Shown here: piece by piece, positions 19,765 through 31,369 of the stretch
How the letters are laid out: the number at the start of each line of letters is the position of its first letter
Position numbering within the stretch: the stretch's first letter is position 1
Assembly: GCA_947247005.1 (NCBI GenBank)
Contig: OX365952.1
Coordinates: forward strand, 27,654,222 to 27,718,221
DNA length: 64,000 bases
Origin: Spisula solida
Lineage: Eukaryota; Mollusca; Bivalvia; Venerida; Mactridae
Direction: 5' to 3'
Notes under the pieces: generated by a model
Database searches by the model: none
Told to the model about the DNA's origin: nothing
The model's input: the letters and a program-made list of their open reading frames with translations, nothing else
Made by a program: the position numbers and the translations under genes

Positions 19765-22700
19765 TAGTCCAGGAGCCAGATTTCAAAAGAGGCTTAAAAT
19801 GGATTTTCATTTACCCCATCTGGTAGAAAAAGTCTGTCGGTATTTTCGAATAATATAGACATTCAAGCTTTAGAAAAAGGTGGATGCCAGATCTGAAAGT
19901 GGTGCAGATTTTTTTAACAGGGGCAACAACTCTTGCTATCCAAGAAATTTACGAAACTACCCGGTAACCTATGTTCTAGTGTGGAGTTTTTGTTTATATA
20001 TGTATTGCCATATATTTGCATGGATATTGTTCATTTGATAATGTGCTTCAAAAGTACATACAACACGGACCAGTTAAAGGTCAAGGTCAAGGTCAGTGTA
20101 AGGTCAAAGTGTGAAAAATAGCTAAAAATGAATATTTACTCTATACTTTTCTTTGTATAGCATGTGTTTTCAATTCAATTTGGTTATAAAAATGATAGTT
20201 ATGTTTGTTAGTACATATTCTGTCATTATAGGCCATTTGTTTGATTCAAAATATAAAAATATTGTCAACACAGCCATTTTATGCAAATGCATGTTGGCCG
20301 AAATGGCAATCTTACGAAGACCCTAGGCATTTTGTGATCTTATGTGATTTTTTTGTTTACGTATGTAGTGTCTAATATTTACATTTATATTATTCATATG
20401 GTTATATGAATCAAATGGACATACGCCTAAGACAAATGTGAGGTCAAGGTCAAGGTCATTTTAAGGTCAAAGTGAACAAAATAGTTGAAAAAATAAAAAA
20501 ATGAGATTTTCTCTCTATTTTTCTTAATATAACATGTGTTTTGAATTAAATTTAGGTAATTAAAATGATAGTTGTGTTGGTAAGTAAATATTCTCTAATG
20601 ATAAGCCATTTGATTAATTCAGAATGCATCATTTTTGATAAAACCCCTGTCATTCTATGCATTCCGAGCTGGCATTCATACGAAAACCCCTGGCATATTA
20701 TGACCTTATGTGATTAGTTCGTTTACGTATGTTGTCTCTCATATTTGCATGGATATTATTAATTTGATTAAATTCATCAAATAGACATACACCTTAGACC
20801 ATTTTGAGGTCAAGGTCAATGTCATATCAAGGTCAATGTGAAAATATTAGCTAAAAAAGTACAAATTGATATTTCCGCTCTACTTTCCTTATTCTCGCGT
20901 ATGTTTTAATTCAATTTTGTTTGTGAAAGTGATAGATGTAGTGGTTAGCAAATATTTTCTCATTATAAGTTATTTGTTTAAAAATATATGTTAAAAATTG
21001 GTAAAACTGCCATTTAACGCAAACTCATGCTGGTCGAGATGGCATTCTTTAATTGCTAGCTGCTTTCAAATACATGTACACTTGTATTCAAATATGAGTT
21101 TTATTTCTGTCAGTATTATTAAATGTTAGTATAAACATTGTTACATAACTCAATATCTTACTCTTAAGTGGATATAAAATGATGACCACTTCAAGGTCAA
21201 GGCCAATATCATTTAAAGGACAAATTACAAATGCTTGAACAATTCAAGTTTTGTCTCGTTTGTTCGTTACATGTAATATGAAGCACTTTGGACACTGTAT
21301 TTTGTTTGTATACTTAGGTGTGTAATTCTTTCAGCTGGAAACATTATGTCACCATCTTTGATGAGGGATTATACTGCTTTACATACGCCGATCGGTCGGT
21401 CTGTATGTCGGTTATGATCACACGGTTTCTGAGTAATACCCTACCAATCCTTGGTACTAGGATCCTCACCCTTGACACATTTTATAGAACAGTAGATGAA
21501 TTTCATTGGTTATGAGGTCAGTAAGTCGAAGTCTGTACACCTTAAGGTCTGATGTGTCGGTACTAGATGCTGGTGTGTATCCGATGGACCTTGACTGACT
21601 GTACACGATGGTGTTGAGTATCTCACAGGGCCTGGAATATCTGCATTTAGCGACGATTGGTAACCCTAATGATCTGGTACATTTGGCTGCACTGGGTGGT
21701 GATCCTAGAATAACTGTACAATGTATTAGTGAATACCCAATAGGGCATGGGATAGCTCAACACAGTGATAGTGAGTACCATCATAGGACATAAGTACCTG
21801 TACTTTGCCGTGACGCATCTCCAATAACGCCAGATGTATGGCTGTACTAATTGGTTGTGAGTATCCCATTTGGCATTCTATAGCTGAACTCTGTAGTGGT
21901 ACGTAAAATCCAGAATGACTGTACCAGTGATAGGTAGGTACCCCACTAAGTAAAGTTTTCATTGTGATAGGAGAACATATGAATTTGATAAATAGGTAGA
22001 GAAACTGTTAACTTACTTTTTACACCCTGTATATACCAGGCTTTGTAAACGTTCACACAGTATCAAACAATTTTAGGCTCTAATGCGATGAATGGCAATA
22101 CAAGTCGATGTAAAGTACTCAACATGACTTTGAATAGCTGTACTTGCCAATGGTGAGTACCAAACATGACGTGTGATTGACTCTACTTCGATGTTGGGAC
22201 CACTCCTTACGGCCTGGTATGGTCGCAAATGTGCGGTATCTATCACGCAGGGCCTTGTGTGTCTGTACCCTGTTGTGGCGAATACCTTTAAGGGTATGTG
22301 ATGGCTGCACTTGTGATTAGTATCCTGTAGGACCAGGGACGACATAATTATGTGATGATGTGTACAAGACTTTCGCTGTTTGATGGCTTCTAGAGTATTA
22401 TATCGTGGTGTATAACAAAATACAGCCTTAGGTGCTTATACTCAGCGTTGGTACTACTTAGTCTGGGATGACAACATTTATATACAGTGGTTAGTAGTGG
22501 TTAGGAACTGGTGTTGCACGAGTATATTCCTTAGAACCCGGTTTGTCAGTACTTGGTGGTGATGAGTACCACAAAAACTTGGTGCGGTTGTATTCAGAGG
22601 TAGTGACAACAGTGTAATATATATGGCTGTTGTGTGTGGTTGTGATTTCATTGTATACAGCTATGCATGTTTATACTCTGTTCTGTTGGTTACCAAACAG

Positions 22701-25180
22701 GGACTTATAATTAAAGACGCATTCACTGTCAAAATCGCTGTTTTACATAGTATGTACCCGTTTGGCATGGGATAGCTGCATTCAGTGATGGTTACGTGTC
22801 CGGCATGAGATGAATACATTATTTAGTGATGAGTATCTCATAGGCATAAAATGGATATACTTTGTTGTGTTGATCATTAGTATCTAAGTTTACCTTCGGT
22901 GTCTTTACAATATAGTGATGTTTTGTATGTAACAGATAGGGTCTAGCTGTATTCTTAGGTGTTATCGAGTACATTACGGTCTGGGATGATTATATTCTCA
23001 TGTGGTAAATACCTTCTTTAGTATAGGTTGTATGTACATTACAGTGGCCGCGTGTGGCATATGTCCATGAGATGCATATTCCTTGCAGTGATGTGTACCC
23101 ACATTATGCTTCTGATATCTGTACCTTGTAATGAAGCGTACCACATAGTGTCTTAAATGTATGTACCCTGTATTGGTGTTTACCACATAGGCCCTGATAT
23201 GTCTGTACCAGCTGGCAGTGATTTGTACCGCATAGGGTCTAAGATGCATGTACTTGGCATTGATGCTTACCTCATGAGGCATATGACTTATATACTTACC
23301 GGTGATACTCTGTAGGGCATGGATGGCTGAATTATGTTGTGGTGAGTGTCACATTAGGCCTGATATCTCTGCACATTGCAGCGGTGAATATATCATTGCC
23401 CAACGGAATAGTTGTATTATGTGCTGGTACGCACGCCATTGGGTCTGCGTGAATGTTTCTAATAGTAACAGTGTTCTGGATAGCTACGAATAGAAGATGA
23501 TAATGGGTTTTCTCAAGGGTCTCGGAATCCTATATATACCTAGGTTAATTGATACATGTAGTTTGTATCATTAAGTATCAGACCCCCTTTGAGTCAATGG
23601 TGTATATAAAGGATTAACGGCTGTTACGAAAACAGATAATTGGTTGTTTTAACATCAATGAGTAGTGTATATATGCGTGGACTTCATCACATGGTTGTTT
23701 AGTCAGGTTATTGTAAAGCCAATTGCAATTTCATACAAAGTGAGGCAAATCAAAATTGCATGAACAATAAAATGTACTGTTGACCTAACATGACATTGAT
23801 CATGTCAATAGATTAAGGGAACATTCTACAAATAATATAAAGTCCATAATATCTATACAAATATATGATTATATCATTATAGATATATGTCAATTTTGAT
23901 TGAAAACGACTAGTACTACGAATGCAACAATACCAACACCCTGATACGTAAAATGGCTATTTTAATACCATTTTTGATTAAACAAATAACTTTTACTTAT
24001 AATGAAAGGAGAATATGTTCTTACCCACATATGTATTACTTTCATAACCAAACTTTATTCAAAACATATGTCAAAATAAGAAAAATAGAGAGGAAATATT
24101 AATGTTTAGCTATTTTTCACATATTGACCTTGAAATGACCTTGACATCAAATTGGCCTAAGGTGTATGTCCATTTGATGAATTTAATCAAATTAATAATA
24201 TCCATCAAAATATGAGACACTACATATGTTAACAAACTAATCACATAAGACCATAATATGCCAGGGATGTTCGTATGAATGCCATCTCGGAAAGCATCGA
24301 ATGGCTGGTTTTTTTCAAAAACGATACATTTTTAATTAATCAAATGGCTTATCATTAGAGAATATTTACTTACCAACACAACTATCATTTTAATAACCTA
24401 AATTTAATTCAAAACACATGTTATATTAAGAAAAATAGAGAGAAAATCTCATTTTTTTATTTTTTCAACTATTTTGTTCACTTTGACCTTAAAATGACCT
24501 TGACCTTGACCTCACATTTGTCTTAGGCGTATGTCCATTTGATGCATATAACCATATGAATAATATAAATGTAAATATAAGACACTACATACGTAAACAA
24601 AAAAATCACATAAGATCACAGAATGCCTAGGGTCTTCGTAAGATTGCCATTTCGGCCAACATACATTTGCATAAAATGGCTGTGTTGACAATATTTTTAT
24701 ATTTTGAATCAAACAAATGGCCTATAATGACAGAATATGTACTAACGAACATAACTATCACGTTTCTAACCACATTGAATTGAAAATACATGCTATACAA
24801 AGAAAAATATAGAGTAAATATTCATTTTTAGCTATTTTTCACACTTTGACCTTACACTGACCTTGACCTTGACCTCAAACTGGTCAGTGTTGTATGTTCT
24901 TTTGAAGCACATTATCAAATGAACAATATCCATGCAAATATATGGCAATACATATATAAACAAAAACTCCACACTAGAACATAGGTTACCGGGTAGTTTC
25001 GTAAATTTCTTGGATAGCAAGAGTTGTTGCCCCTGTTAAAAAAATCTGCACCACTTTCAGATCTGGCATCCACCTTTTTCTAAAGCTTGAATGTCTATAT
25101 TATTCGAAAATACCAACAGACTTTTTCTACCAGATGGGGTAAATGAAAATTGAAATTCTCGTCACCAGCTCCTAGACTAT
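19765..25180. mobile_element. Foldback element 1 (5.4 kb, arms about 1.3 kb)
   Basis: Left arm 19765 to about 21040 and right arm about 23870-25180 are reverse complements; for example CTACCCGGTAACCTATGTTC on the plus strand at 19960 reappears on the minus strand at about 24985. Outer ends are TAGTC(C/T)AGGAGC inverted, with TAA directly outside both ends as a possible 3-bp target duplication. Each arm contains three tandem units of about 370 bp with AGGTCAAGGTCAAGGTCA cores. Arm identity is high in the outer 600 bp and falls inward. The two small ORFs that look conserved (19933 plus and 24832 minus, KLPGNLCSSVEFLF) are the same arm sequence read twice, not a gene. Confidence 0.85.
21540..23490. 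repeat. Degenerate 45-60-bp satellite in the foldback loop
   Basis: About 35 recognisable words of the type (G)GTGAGTACC, CATAGGG and CTGTACT recur every 45 to 60 bp, with heavy divergence (for example 23087, 23130, 23178, 23225 and 23265). Short ORFs here are chance. The array fills most of the loop between the arms. Confidence 0.65.
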
Positions 25181-25184
25181 AAAT

Positions 25185-26150
25185 TATTCAGCATGTTTAT
25201 CAACATGAGCTCAATCATAGTCTTGGGTGGTAAATCTTAGGTTGTCGGTCAAATTGTAGGAAACCTTATGCATACAGTATAAGCTGCTTGTAATAGATGC
25301 AATCTTGTTTATCGAAAGTTAGTGTTTAAGGGCCATCTTGTTTGGTCGTGTCTGTACAAAAATGATGAGCGATCTGAAGGCCCCTTTGTATTTTAAATTA
25401 ACTGTAGTCGTCATTTGAGACTGGCCTGAATAAATCTATGCTTGGAGTCTCCTGACCAGATATAATCCATGTGGGTAGGTAGGGAAATATATGCTATTGA
25501 TTCATTTAAAGTCAAAAGCTAGGTCACAGCAATATGCCTAAGTTGCAAGTCCTCTGTCTTATGGTCCATTGTCCTACATACTCTAATATTGTAAGAAAGT
25601 AAAAAATACAGAAATATTTTGCAAGTAGGTAGCAAGGGCAACACTAAATAAAGAATTTTCCAAGTCTGCCTAGGGTATTATTCATGTAGAAAATTTCGAG
25701 ATGGGCTTGTGCTTTCTCAATCACTATGCACTTTGGACTGTTTTTCTGTATGTATGCTATAATTTTGTTGTGGGCTTTTCTCTTTATGAAGATAAAACAT
25801 TGCGAATACTTCATTGTTGTTGATTTTTTTGTGTTGGTGCATCACTGTACAAGTTATACCGGTGCAAAATGAATTGTAAAATAGGGGATTTAATAGCCAG
25901 CGCTGCTGGTTATTGTAAATACCCATACCAGTAACACGCACGTGCCTATGTTCTTCAGAGTTTCGAGTCGGTACTAATCGTTTTAGAAAAAGTTATTTCC
26001 GGTTTAGAAAATTGCGGAGTCGAAAGAAGTGAATGTTGAAAGTAGAAGTATTCAAATTACGAAACTTTTGAGTCCTAACATAATCTTTTATTTTTTAATT
26101 CCTTTTAAAAATATTCAATAAATAAAAGAATGCTCTTGTAAGGAAAGGGA
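25185..26150. other. No gene seen
   Basis: Unique-looking AT-rich DNA with one isolated GGTCA-family fragment (about 25505-25530, AAAAGCTAGGTCACAGC). It ends just before a G/C hairpin. Confidence 0.4.
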
Positions 26151-26158
26151 AGTAAGAA

Positions 26159-26183
26159 AGGCACGGCGCGAAGCGCCGTGCTA
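26159..26183. repeat. Short GC-rich hairpin
   Basis: GCACGGCGC GAA GCGCCGTGC is a perfect 9-bp stem with a 3-nt loop, in otherwise AT-rich DNA 125 bp upstream of an OTU ORF. It could be the terminal hairpin of a mobile element. Confidence 0.6.
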
Positions 26184-26305
26184 TACACATTCGGCAAGGG
26201 AAGTCATTCTAGTGAACTCAACTTTTACGCGCAATTCAGCATCTTCTTTCGTCTGGGAGCCGCCATTAGGTCAAGTAAGTTTGTTTACAAGACATTTATT
26301 TTATT

Positions 26306-27328
26306 ATGTCTGCGCGTTCAATTCAATATTTACCCGAACTGACAGTTAATTATGATGTATTTCATGTCGTTGACGTACCGGGTGATGGCAATTGTTTTTT
26401 TCATTGCTTGAGTATTTTGCTGTCTGGTGATTTTAACGAGTCGCGTATTTACAGAAGGTTTATTTGTGGTCAAATTTATGACAATTGGAATACTTGGAGA
26501 GAAAAGATTGAAATACATCATGGCCATTACATGACCCCCACATGGTATCAGGAAGGAATGATTCTCGGTAACTGGTTGGCCACTGCATGCGAAATTGAGG
26601 CTGCGTCTGAACTGTTGGATTGTAAAATAAATATTTGGTTACAAGGTAGAAGGGATAACACAGCTACGTTTACACTGACCAGTTATCTGCCAGCATCTAA
26701 TCCTGCCCCTCAAACTTGCATTGACATTCTTTTGAACAACCAGCACTTCCAGGCTATGAAGAAAAAGACTGGTCATGGTGTGCCAAATCCTGACATTTCA
26801 CAAACTATAAATTCAAAATTTGTTAACAATGAAGACAGCCAAAGTTCACACGCAGCCTCTGGTTCCACAGTTTATGACCACACATATTCAAGCACATTTT
26901 GTTCTTCACAGCATATACCAAGTCAAAATCCAGGTCAACTATCCCCCAATACAAATAATTGTTCTAAAAAGAGAAAATTAAATGTGTCTGAATATAGCTC
27001 TACTTTGGACAGTGAAACAACCAACAAAATAATCGACCCGGTAATTCAGGACAAACAAATTGATATATGTAGAAAATTAGGCCTCTGGTTCCATGTTGAT
27101 ACTCCAGAAAATGAAACTCGGTATCAAAGAACAAATCGCAGAAACAAAATTAACAGGACAGAAAAGAAATTAGGCGTTACGTCGACCGATATTCCTGATG
27201 CACCTCCGCTTACTGACGATCGACAATTTAACAAAGCAATGGACTGTATTAGGGCCTTTGAACTGCATTTGTTATTATTATTACGTTGTTTGATCTTCAT
27301 GAAACTTCACATGGATACTAGGTACTAA
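26306..27328 (+). CDS. OTU-domain cysteine protease ORF (340 aa), probably element-borne
   Basis: Seen: ATG, then YDVFHVVDVPGDGNCFFHCL with Asp27, Cys30 and a following helix; WYQEGMILGNWLATACEIEA at residues 80-99; SELLDCKINIWLQ; and CIDILLNNQHFQAM with His147. Known: D-G-N-C plus a late H-(F/Y) defines the OTU fold (about residues 18-152), whose members cleave ubiquitin. Residues 155-260 are low-complexity Ser/Asn, and 255-325 are basic (RYQRTNRRNKINRTEKK) followed by FNKAMDCIRAFELH. The last 20 residues (LLLLLRCLIFMKLH) look like read-through past a splice site or lesion. Infer: OTU domains of this kind are often carried by Helitron-type transposons, and the FNKAMDCIRxFE tail could be the start of such a protein. 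No helicase or Rep motif is visible downstream. It is not the same OTU type as the gene at 0.8-4.4 kb. Confidence 0.7.
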   Translation: MSARSIQYLPELTVNYDVFHVVDVPGDGNCFFHCLSILLSGDFNESRIYRRFICGQIYDNWNTWREKIEIHHGHYMTPTWYQEGMILGNWLATACEIEAASELLDCKINIWLQGRRDNTATFTLTSYLPASNPAPQTCIDILLNNQHFQAMKKKTGHGVPNPDISQTINSKFVNNEDSQSSHAASGSTVYDHTYSSTFCSSQHIPSQNPGQLSPNTNNCSKKRKLNVSEYSSTLDSETTNKIIDPVIQDKQIDICRKLGLWFHVDTPENETRYQRTNRRNKINRTEKKLGVTSTDIPDAPPLTDDRQFNKAMDCIRAFELHLLLLLRCLIFMKLHMDTRY

Positions 27329-27399
27329 CCTTTGTTGTGCAGACTCAATGTGAGGAATATTGCATCTGATGGGTTTTTTCAGGAGTTGTGGTAATTGGT

Positions 27400-28370
27400 G
27401 GGAGACCAATGTTTTCGTATAAAAACACTTCTACTTTCCACTGTTTACATACATATATGAGAAATTATGCATGATAATCCATTTCAATGAAACTTTACAA
27501 CGAACATTGGTTCATAGTCAAGTTCACTGTTGTACATGTCTGTTATGAAATAGTTTAGATAACCATTATTTGTTGGTACAATTTGACAACATTGTTACTG
27601 GGGATGTTTCGTTTTATTTTGTTTTTTACAAATGAATGTGATAACGAATTCCTAACAAATCACTTTATTTTTCTGAATTTGAAGTAGAAAAACATTAGGT
27701 AACTGCGCCATCGTCAGGTCCCAAGTCCTGAGTTTGAAAGCAGGAGGGCCTAATTGTTTTTTTTAATTGAAGTTTGTTATTTCATAATATTTAATAAGTA
27801 TTCAATTACCTGGTCATATAATTTGCAGTAAATTGTCAGCAATTTGTAATATTTGTGAGGGATTTAATTGACAAAAAAACATAGCTTGGTGACATTGCAA
27901 CACTGCTCATCCAAATGGTCAAATGAATGACGACTGGTGTTTTTAATACCGGTAATTCTGGGTTCAAGTCCCAGTTTGGATTATATCGTTGTTAAGTTGC
28001 CAGCCTAAATTTATGATGGAAATTTATTTTTGGTCTCAAGGGAAAAAGGAAGATGGCCTAATTGTGTATTTTTCATTTTGTGTATGTTATTTTCTACTTT
28101 AAAATTTTAACTGATTGCTGATAATGAACTCAATTTAACATCTAACTTCAAAGTATAATTTACTCAGTGTATCTACAAACATTGCTGACCTGTTATGCAG
28201 TATCTATTAAATCCCCAATTAGGCAATGCCTTAGTTCATATTAAGTCATATAAAACCTTTTTCACCATTCTATCATCAGATAAAAAAATGACTTGAAGCA
28301 TTTACTATTTGTTTTCATCTCAACTGAAAAGATATACATTTCTTTTTGCAAGGAGTTATTTTGTTATTCA
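27400..28370. repeat. AT-rich gap with a diverged duplication
   Basis: Two related segments (about 27690-27830 and 27980-28110) each have a CC(C)AGTTTG or CCTGAGTTTG word, then GG(C)CCTAATTGT and TTTGT(A)TGTTATTT. Both precede T-rich tracts. CTGGGTTCAAGTCCCAG (about 27960) resembles a tRNA T-arm, so these may be decayed SINE remnants. Confidence 0.4.
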
Positions 28371-28373
28371 GAT

Positions 28374-28976
28374 TTTTAGCTCGACTTTTTGAAGAAGAGT
28401 CGAGGTATTGTCGTGACAGGATCGTGTGCTTTGGTTATGTTTTTGTCAGAGTCATTTTCTCAAAGACTATCATAGGTATCAACTTGAATCTCATCATAGT
28501 TATTCGCCATTACAAGGGGAGTCCATATTGACAAGGCTGATAACCCTGTGACCTATATTTATGGAGTTATCTGCCCTTGTTTGGACTTGGTACATAGAAA
28601 TAGTGGCAAATTTTACACGAACTGAATTTTCTCCAACACTACCAAAGCTTAAACTTGAAAGTCAATACACGTGTGGAATGTGATGACCTTCATCTACTGA
28701 CAAGAGGAAACAAATCTATCGAGCATTTATTTCCCTTTTCTGACATTGAATTTTCACACAAAAATGTCAATTACCCAAAGACTATCAAAGGTATTCCCTT
28801 GAAACTCAGTTATTCATGATCACAAGGGGAGTTCATACAGACAAGGCTGGTAACCCTCTGACCTATAATTATGATAATTTATTAGTTATCTGCCCTTGTT
28901 ACTCTTAGAATGTTGACTCACAAATGAGCAAGGTTACTATCGAGTGTCCAGCACTCGTAGGCGGTGCTCTTGTTAT
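28374..28976 (+). mobile_element. Non-autonomous element with TTTTAGCTCGAC start
   Basis: Starts TTTTTAGCTCGACTTTTTGA and ends GGCGGTGCTCTTGTTATG. Inside, two units share CTCAAAGACTATCATAGGTA or CCAAAGACTATCAAAGGTAT, ACAAGGGGAGT(C/T)CATA, ACAAGGCTG(A/G)TAACCCT and GTTATCTGCCCTTGTT. No ORF. Confidence 0.6.
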
Positions 28977-29339
28977 GTCAGATGCTCCATGCCTTCAACT
29001 GTAAATACCAGTGTAGCTTTATACATAACATGAACTTTATGTTTCTATGAGCATAATTCAATATTGGGCATTTAAAAAACAATTAAGAATGCATTTATTG
29101 TGTCACACATATTGCTCAATTTGTTAGCATGGACATAGTCCAATAAAGAAAAAGACAGTGGTATGCATGAAGCATAAAGTTCAGTTTAATTTAAAGCTGT
29201 ACATGACCAAACAGTGGTCAAAGTTTACCCACTAGTTTATGAAAGGAATAAGAAATACCAATATAATATGATAATAATCAAAACTGGTTTTATTTATAAA
29301 TATCATTTGCATAGAGTTACGCAATATAGAAGCATGAAG

Positions 29340-29980
29340 CATTGGCGCTGAAAGTCCACTATATGGCTAAATAGAAAACTTTAAAAATCTTCAAAACTGC
29401 TTGCCCACTTTGAATATAATTCCTCATTGGCTGACCCTATACCATATTCCTAGTTTAATTGTTGATCGCACTACTAGCTGAGGACACCAACAGAAAACTT
29501 CAAAAATCTTCTCCGGAACTGCTTACCCGATTTCAATAAAGTTCCTCAGGAATGTTCATTGGCTGACCCTATACCCTATTCCTAGTTTAATTGTTGATCG
29601 CGGACCAAGCTGAAGACACCAACAGAAAACTTCAAAAATCTTCTCCGAAACTGCTTACCCGGTCAATTTCAATATAGTTCCTCAAGAATGTTCATTGGCT
29701 GACCCTATACGATATTCATAGTTCAATTGTTGATCGCGCACCAAGCTGAGGACACCAACAGAAAACTTCAAAAATCTTCTCCGAAACTGCTTACCCGGTC
29801 AATTTCAATATAGTTCCTCAAGAATGTTCATTGGCTGACCCTATATGATATTCACGGTTTAATTGTTGATCGCGCACCAAGCATAGGACGCCAACAGAAA
29901 ACTTAAAAAATCTCCGAAACTGCTTGCCTGCTTTCAATATGATTCCTCATGAATGTTCATTCGTCCTCCGTCATTTGTTC
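29340..29980. repeat. Tandem repeat, about 135 bp, four units
   Basis: Starts of ATTGTTGATCG at about 29460, 29590, 29726 and 29862 give a 130-136 bp period. Each unit carries CACCAACAGAAAACTTCAAA, CCGAAACTGCTTACCCG, AGTTCCTCA(A/G)GAATGTTCA and TTGGCTGACCCTATAC. Confidence 0.85.
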
Positions 29981-30239
29981 AATTAAATCCTGAAAATGTA
30001 TACCTTTGTTGATTATGATAAAATAGCTAAGTGGGTACAAAGACATGATCTCCATCTATGTATGATTCAACCTTGCATTGGGTAACACATGTAAAATAAG
30101 GTCATCATGCCATCCTATATAACCTAGCTATCCTGAGAAAATTAGCTGTATCCATCCTTATATAAAATATGTGCAGCATAAAAGTATTTGTTGATCATAA
30201 TTACCAAGTTATGATGACTATTCATTCACCACAATTTTT

Positions 30240-30440
30240 TATAGATTTGACCGAGACAGTGTGTGGTGCATAGCACTGATACCTGCAAAATCATACCTCT
30301 GAGTTTTCAACCAGTTTGTCTCATGTTGGACAGGAAACACTGAAAGCGCTTTATCTAGTGCTCCATCAGAGATTCGTGCCATGAACCTTGATCCATAGTC
30401 AGGAGCATTACCCTCTTGACAACCTTGCAATCATAATTAC
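30240..30440 (-). mobile_element. tRNA-derived SINE, copy 3 (diverged)
   Basis: On the minus strand: AGAGGGTAATGCTCCTGACT, GGTTCATGGCACGAATCTC in place of the B-box, then GCGCTTTCAGTGTTTCCTG, AACTGGTTGAAAACTCAGAG and CAGTGCTATGCACCACAC. The tail is lost. It lies just beyond the donor of the minus-strand exon at 30598. Confidence 0.7.
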
Positions 30441-30597
30441 TCACATAAATGTTTCTCCGAGATAATATTAAAGCAATGGCAGTGTCGGATGTTTTGGTTT
30501 TGCTGGAAGCAAGTTTCATTTGTAGCAGGCCTTGTTTGAAAACATTTCTGTTTACGTTGTATATCAATATAGTTAATGCAACAATGCTTCAACTTAC

Positions 30598-30710
30598 ATC
30601 TGCTTTTTCTTGTCTTTCCCGGTACAGACGCACCAACTGATCCTCCTCATCTTCGTCAAACTGCGAGGTTGTATATACTCCTCATCCTCATTGATGGAAG
30701 CTGGGGATTC
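30598..30710 (-). CDS. Exon 3 of an unrecognised acidic protein
   Basis: Seen: acceptor CTGTTACAG ends at 30711 and donor GCAGAT|GTAAGT follows. In phase 0 the exon is open (ESPASINEDEEYIQP, then basic). A second frame, entered from an internal acceptor-like CTCGCAG, reads FDEDEEDQLVRLYRERQE and KAD, is also in phase 0 with exon 2, and looks more protein-like. So either the internal acceptor is used, or a one-base deletion has split one acidic run into two frames. No family recognised. Confidence 0.5.
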
Positions 30711-31283
30711 CTGTAACAAATAAATAGTAAGAAAATATCTAACTACAGATGAAGAAAGTGAAAATACAATTTTTATATTTGTTGCAGCAGTGAGCTAAAA
30801 ATTAAGCATCTATTCCCACTCTTTATTAAAGGAAAACACATAGTATTACATTGTACTCTAATGTGAGCACTTGATTGATATGCAGCTCAGACATTAGAGT
30901 GTTAAATTACTATATTATTACAAAACTGCCCCCGACACTGTCATCATTAAACAGTGTGATCTGTTTGAAACTTAGTAATGGCATAATACAACTCAATGTA
31001 TGCACATAAGAGGATCTGAATCAAAGGCACAGCATAATATTATCATACCAAATGCTCAGGTGGACACTATCCTGAAATTTTTTTAAATGTATAATTGATA
31101 TTTGTAATTAATTTAACAATGATGAAAAATAAAAAATAAAATCAGTGACTATATTCCCTGGTAAAATGATAAGTACTTATATTGCATCAAGTAGTGTACA
31201 TATGATTGTTACATTGTAATGTGATCATTGAGTGTTCTACATAAGCATGGTAAGAAAATAACAAAATAGGTATTTATTTTTAC

Positions 31284-31361
31284 CGTTGTTACACCATCCT
31301 CGAAATCCAGCATCAACCTGGTTCGTTTTCCTCTAGATTTTGAGTTACTTGGAACATTTTC
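31284..31361 (-). CDS. Exon 2 of an unrecognised acidic protein
   Basis: Seen: acceptor TATAATTTCAG, 26 codons in phase 0 reading ENVPSNSKSRGKRTRLMLDF and EDGVTT, donor ACG|GTAAAA. The basic SKSRGKRTR stretch could be a nuclear localisation signal. It continues the frame of exon 1 (MATTSVIEE) without a stop. Confidence 0.6.
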
Positions 31362-31369
31362 CTGAAATT

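Noticed and set aside
21600..23493. Short ORFs between the foldback arms
   Set aside because: They fall in the degenerate 45-60-bp satellite, and adjacent frames and strands are equally open.
19933..25020. A conserved 62-codon ORF present twice (19933 plus, 24832 minus)
   Set aside because: Both are the same arm sequence of foldback element 1. The frame contains translated GGTCAAGGTCA repeats and has no independent support.
29340..29980. Possible CRISPR-like regular repeat
   Set aside because: Units are contiguous tandem copies of about 135 bp without unique spacers, in a eukaryotic sequence.
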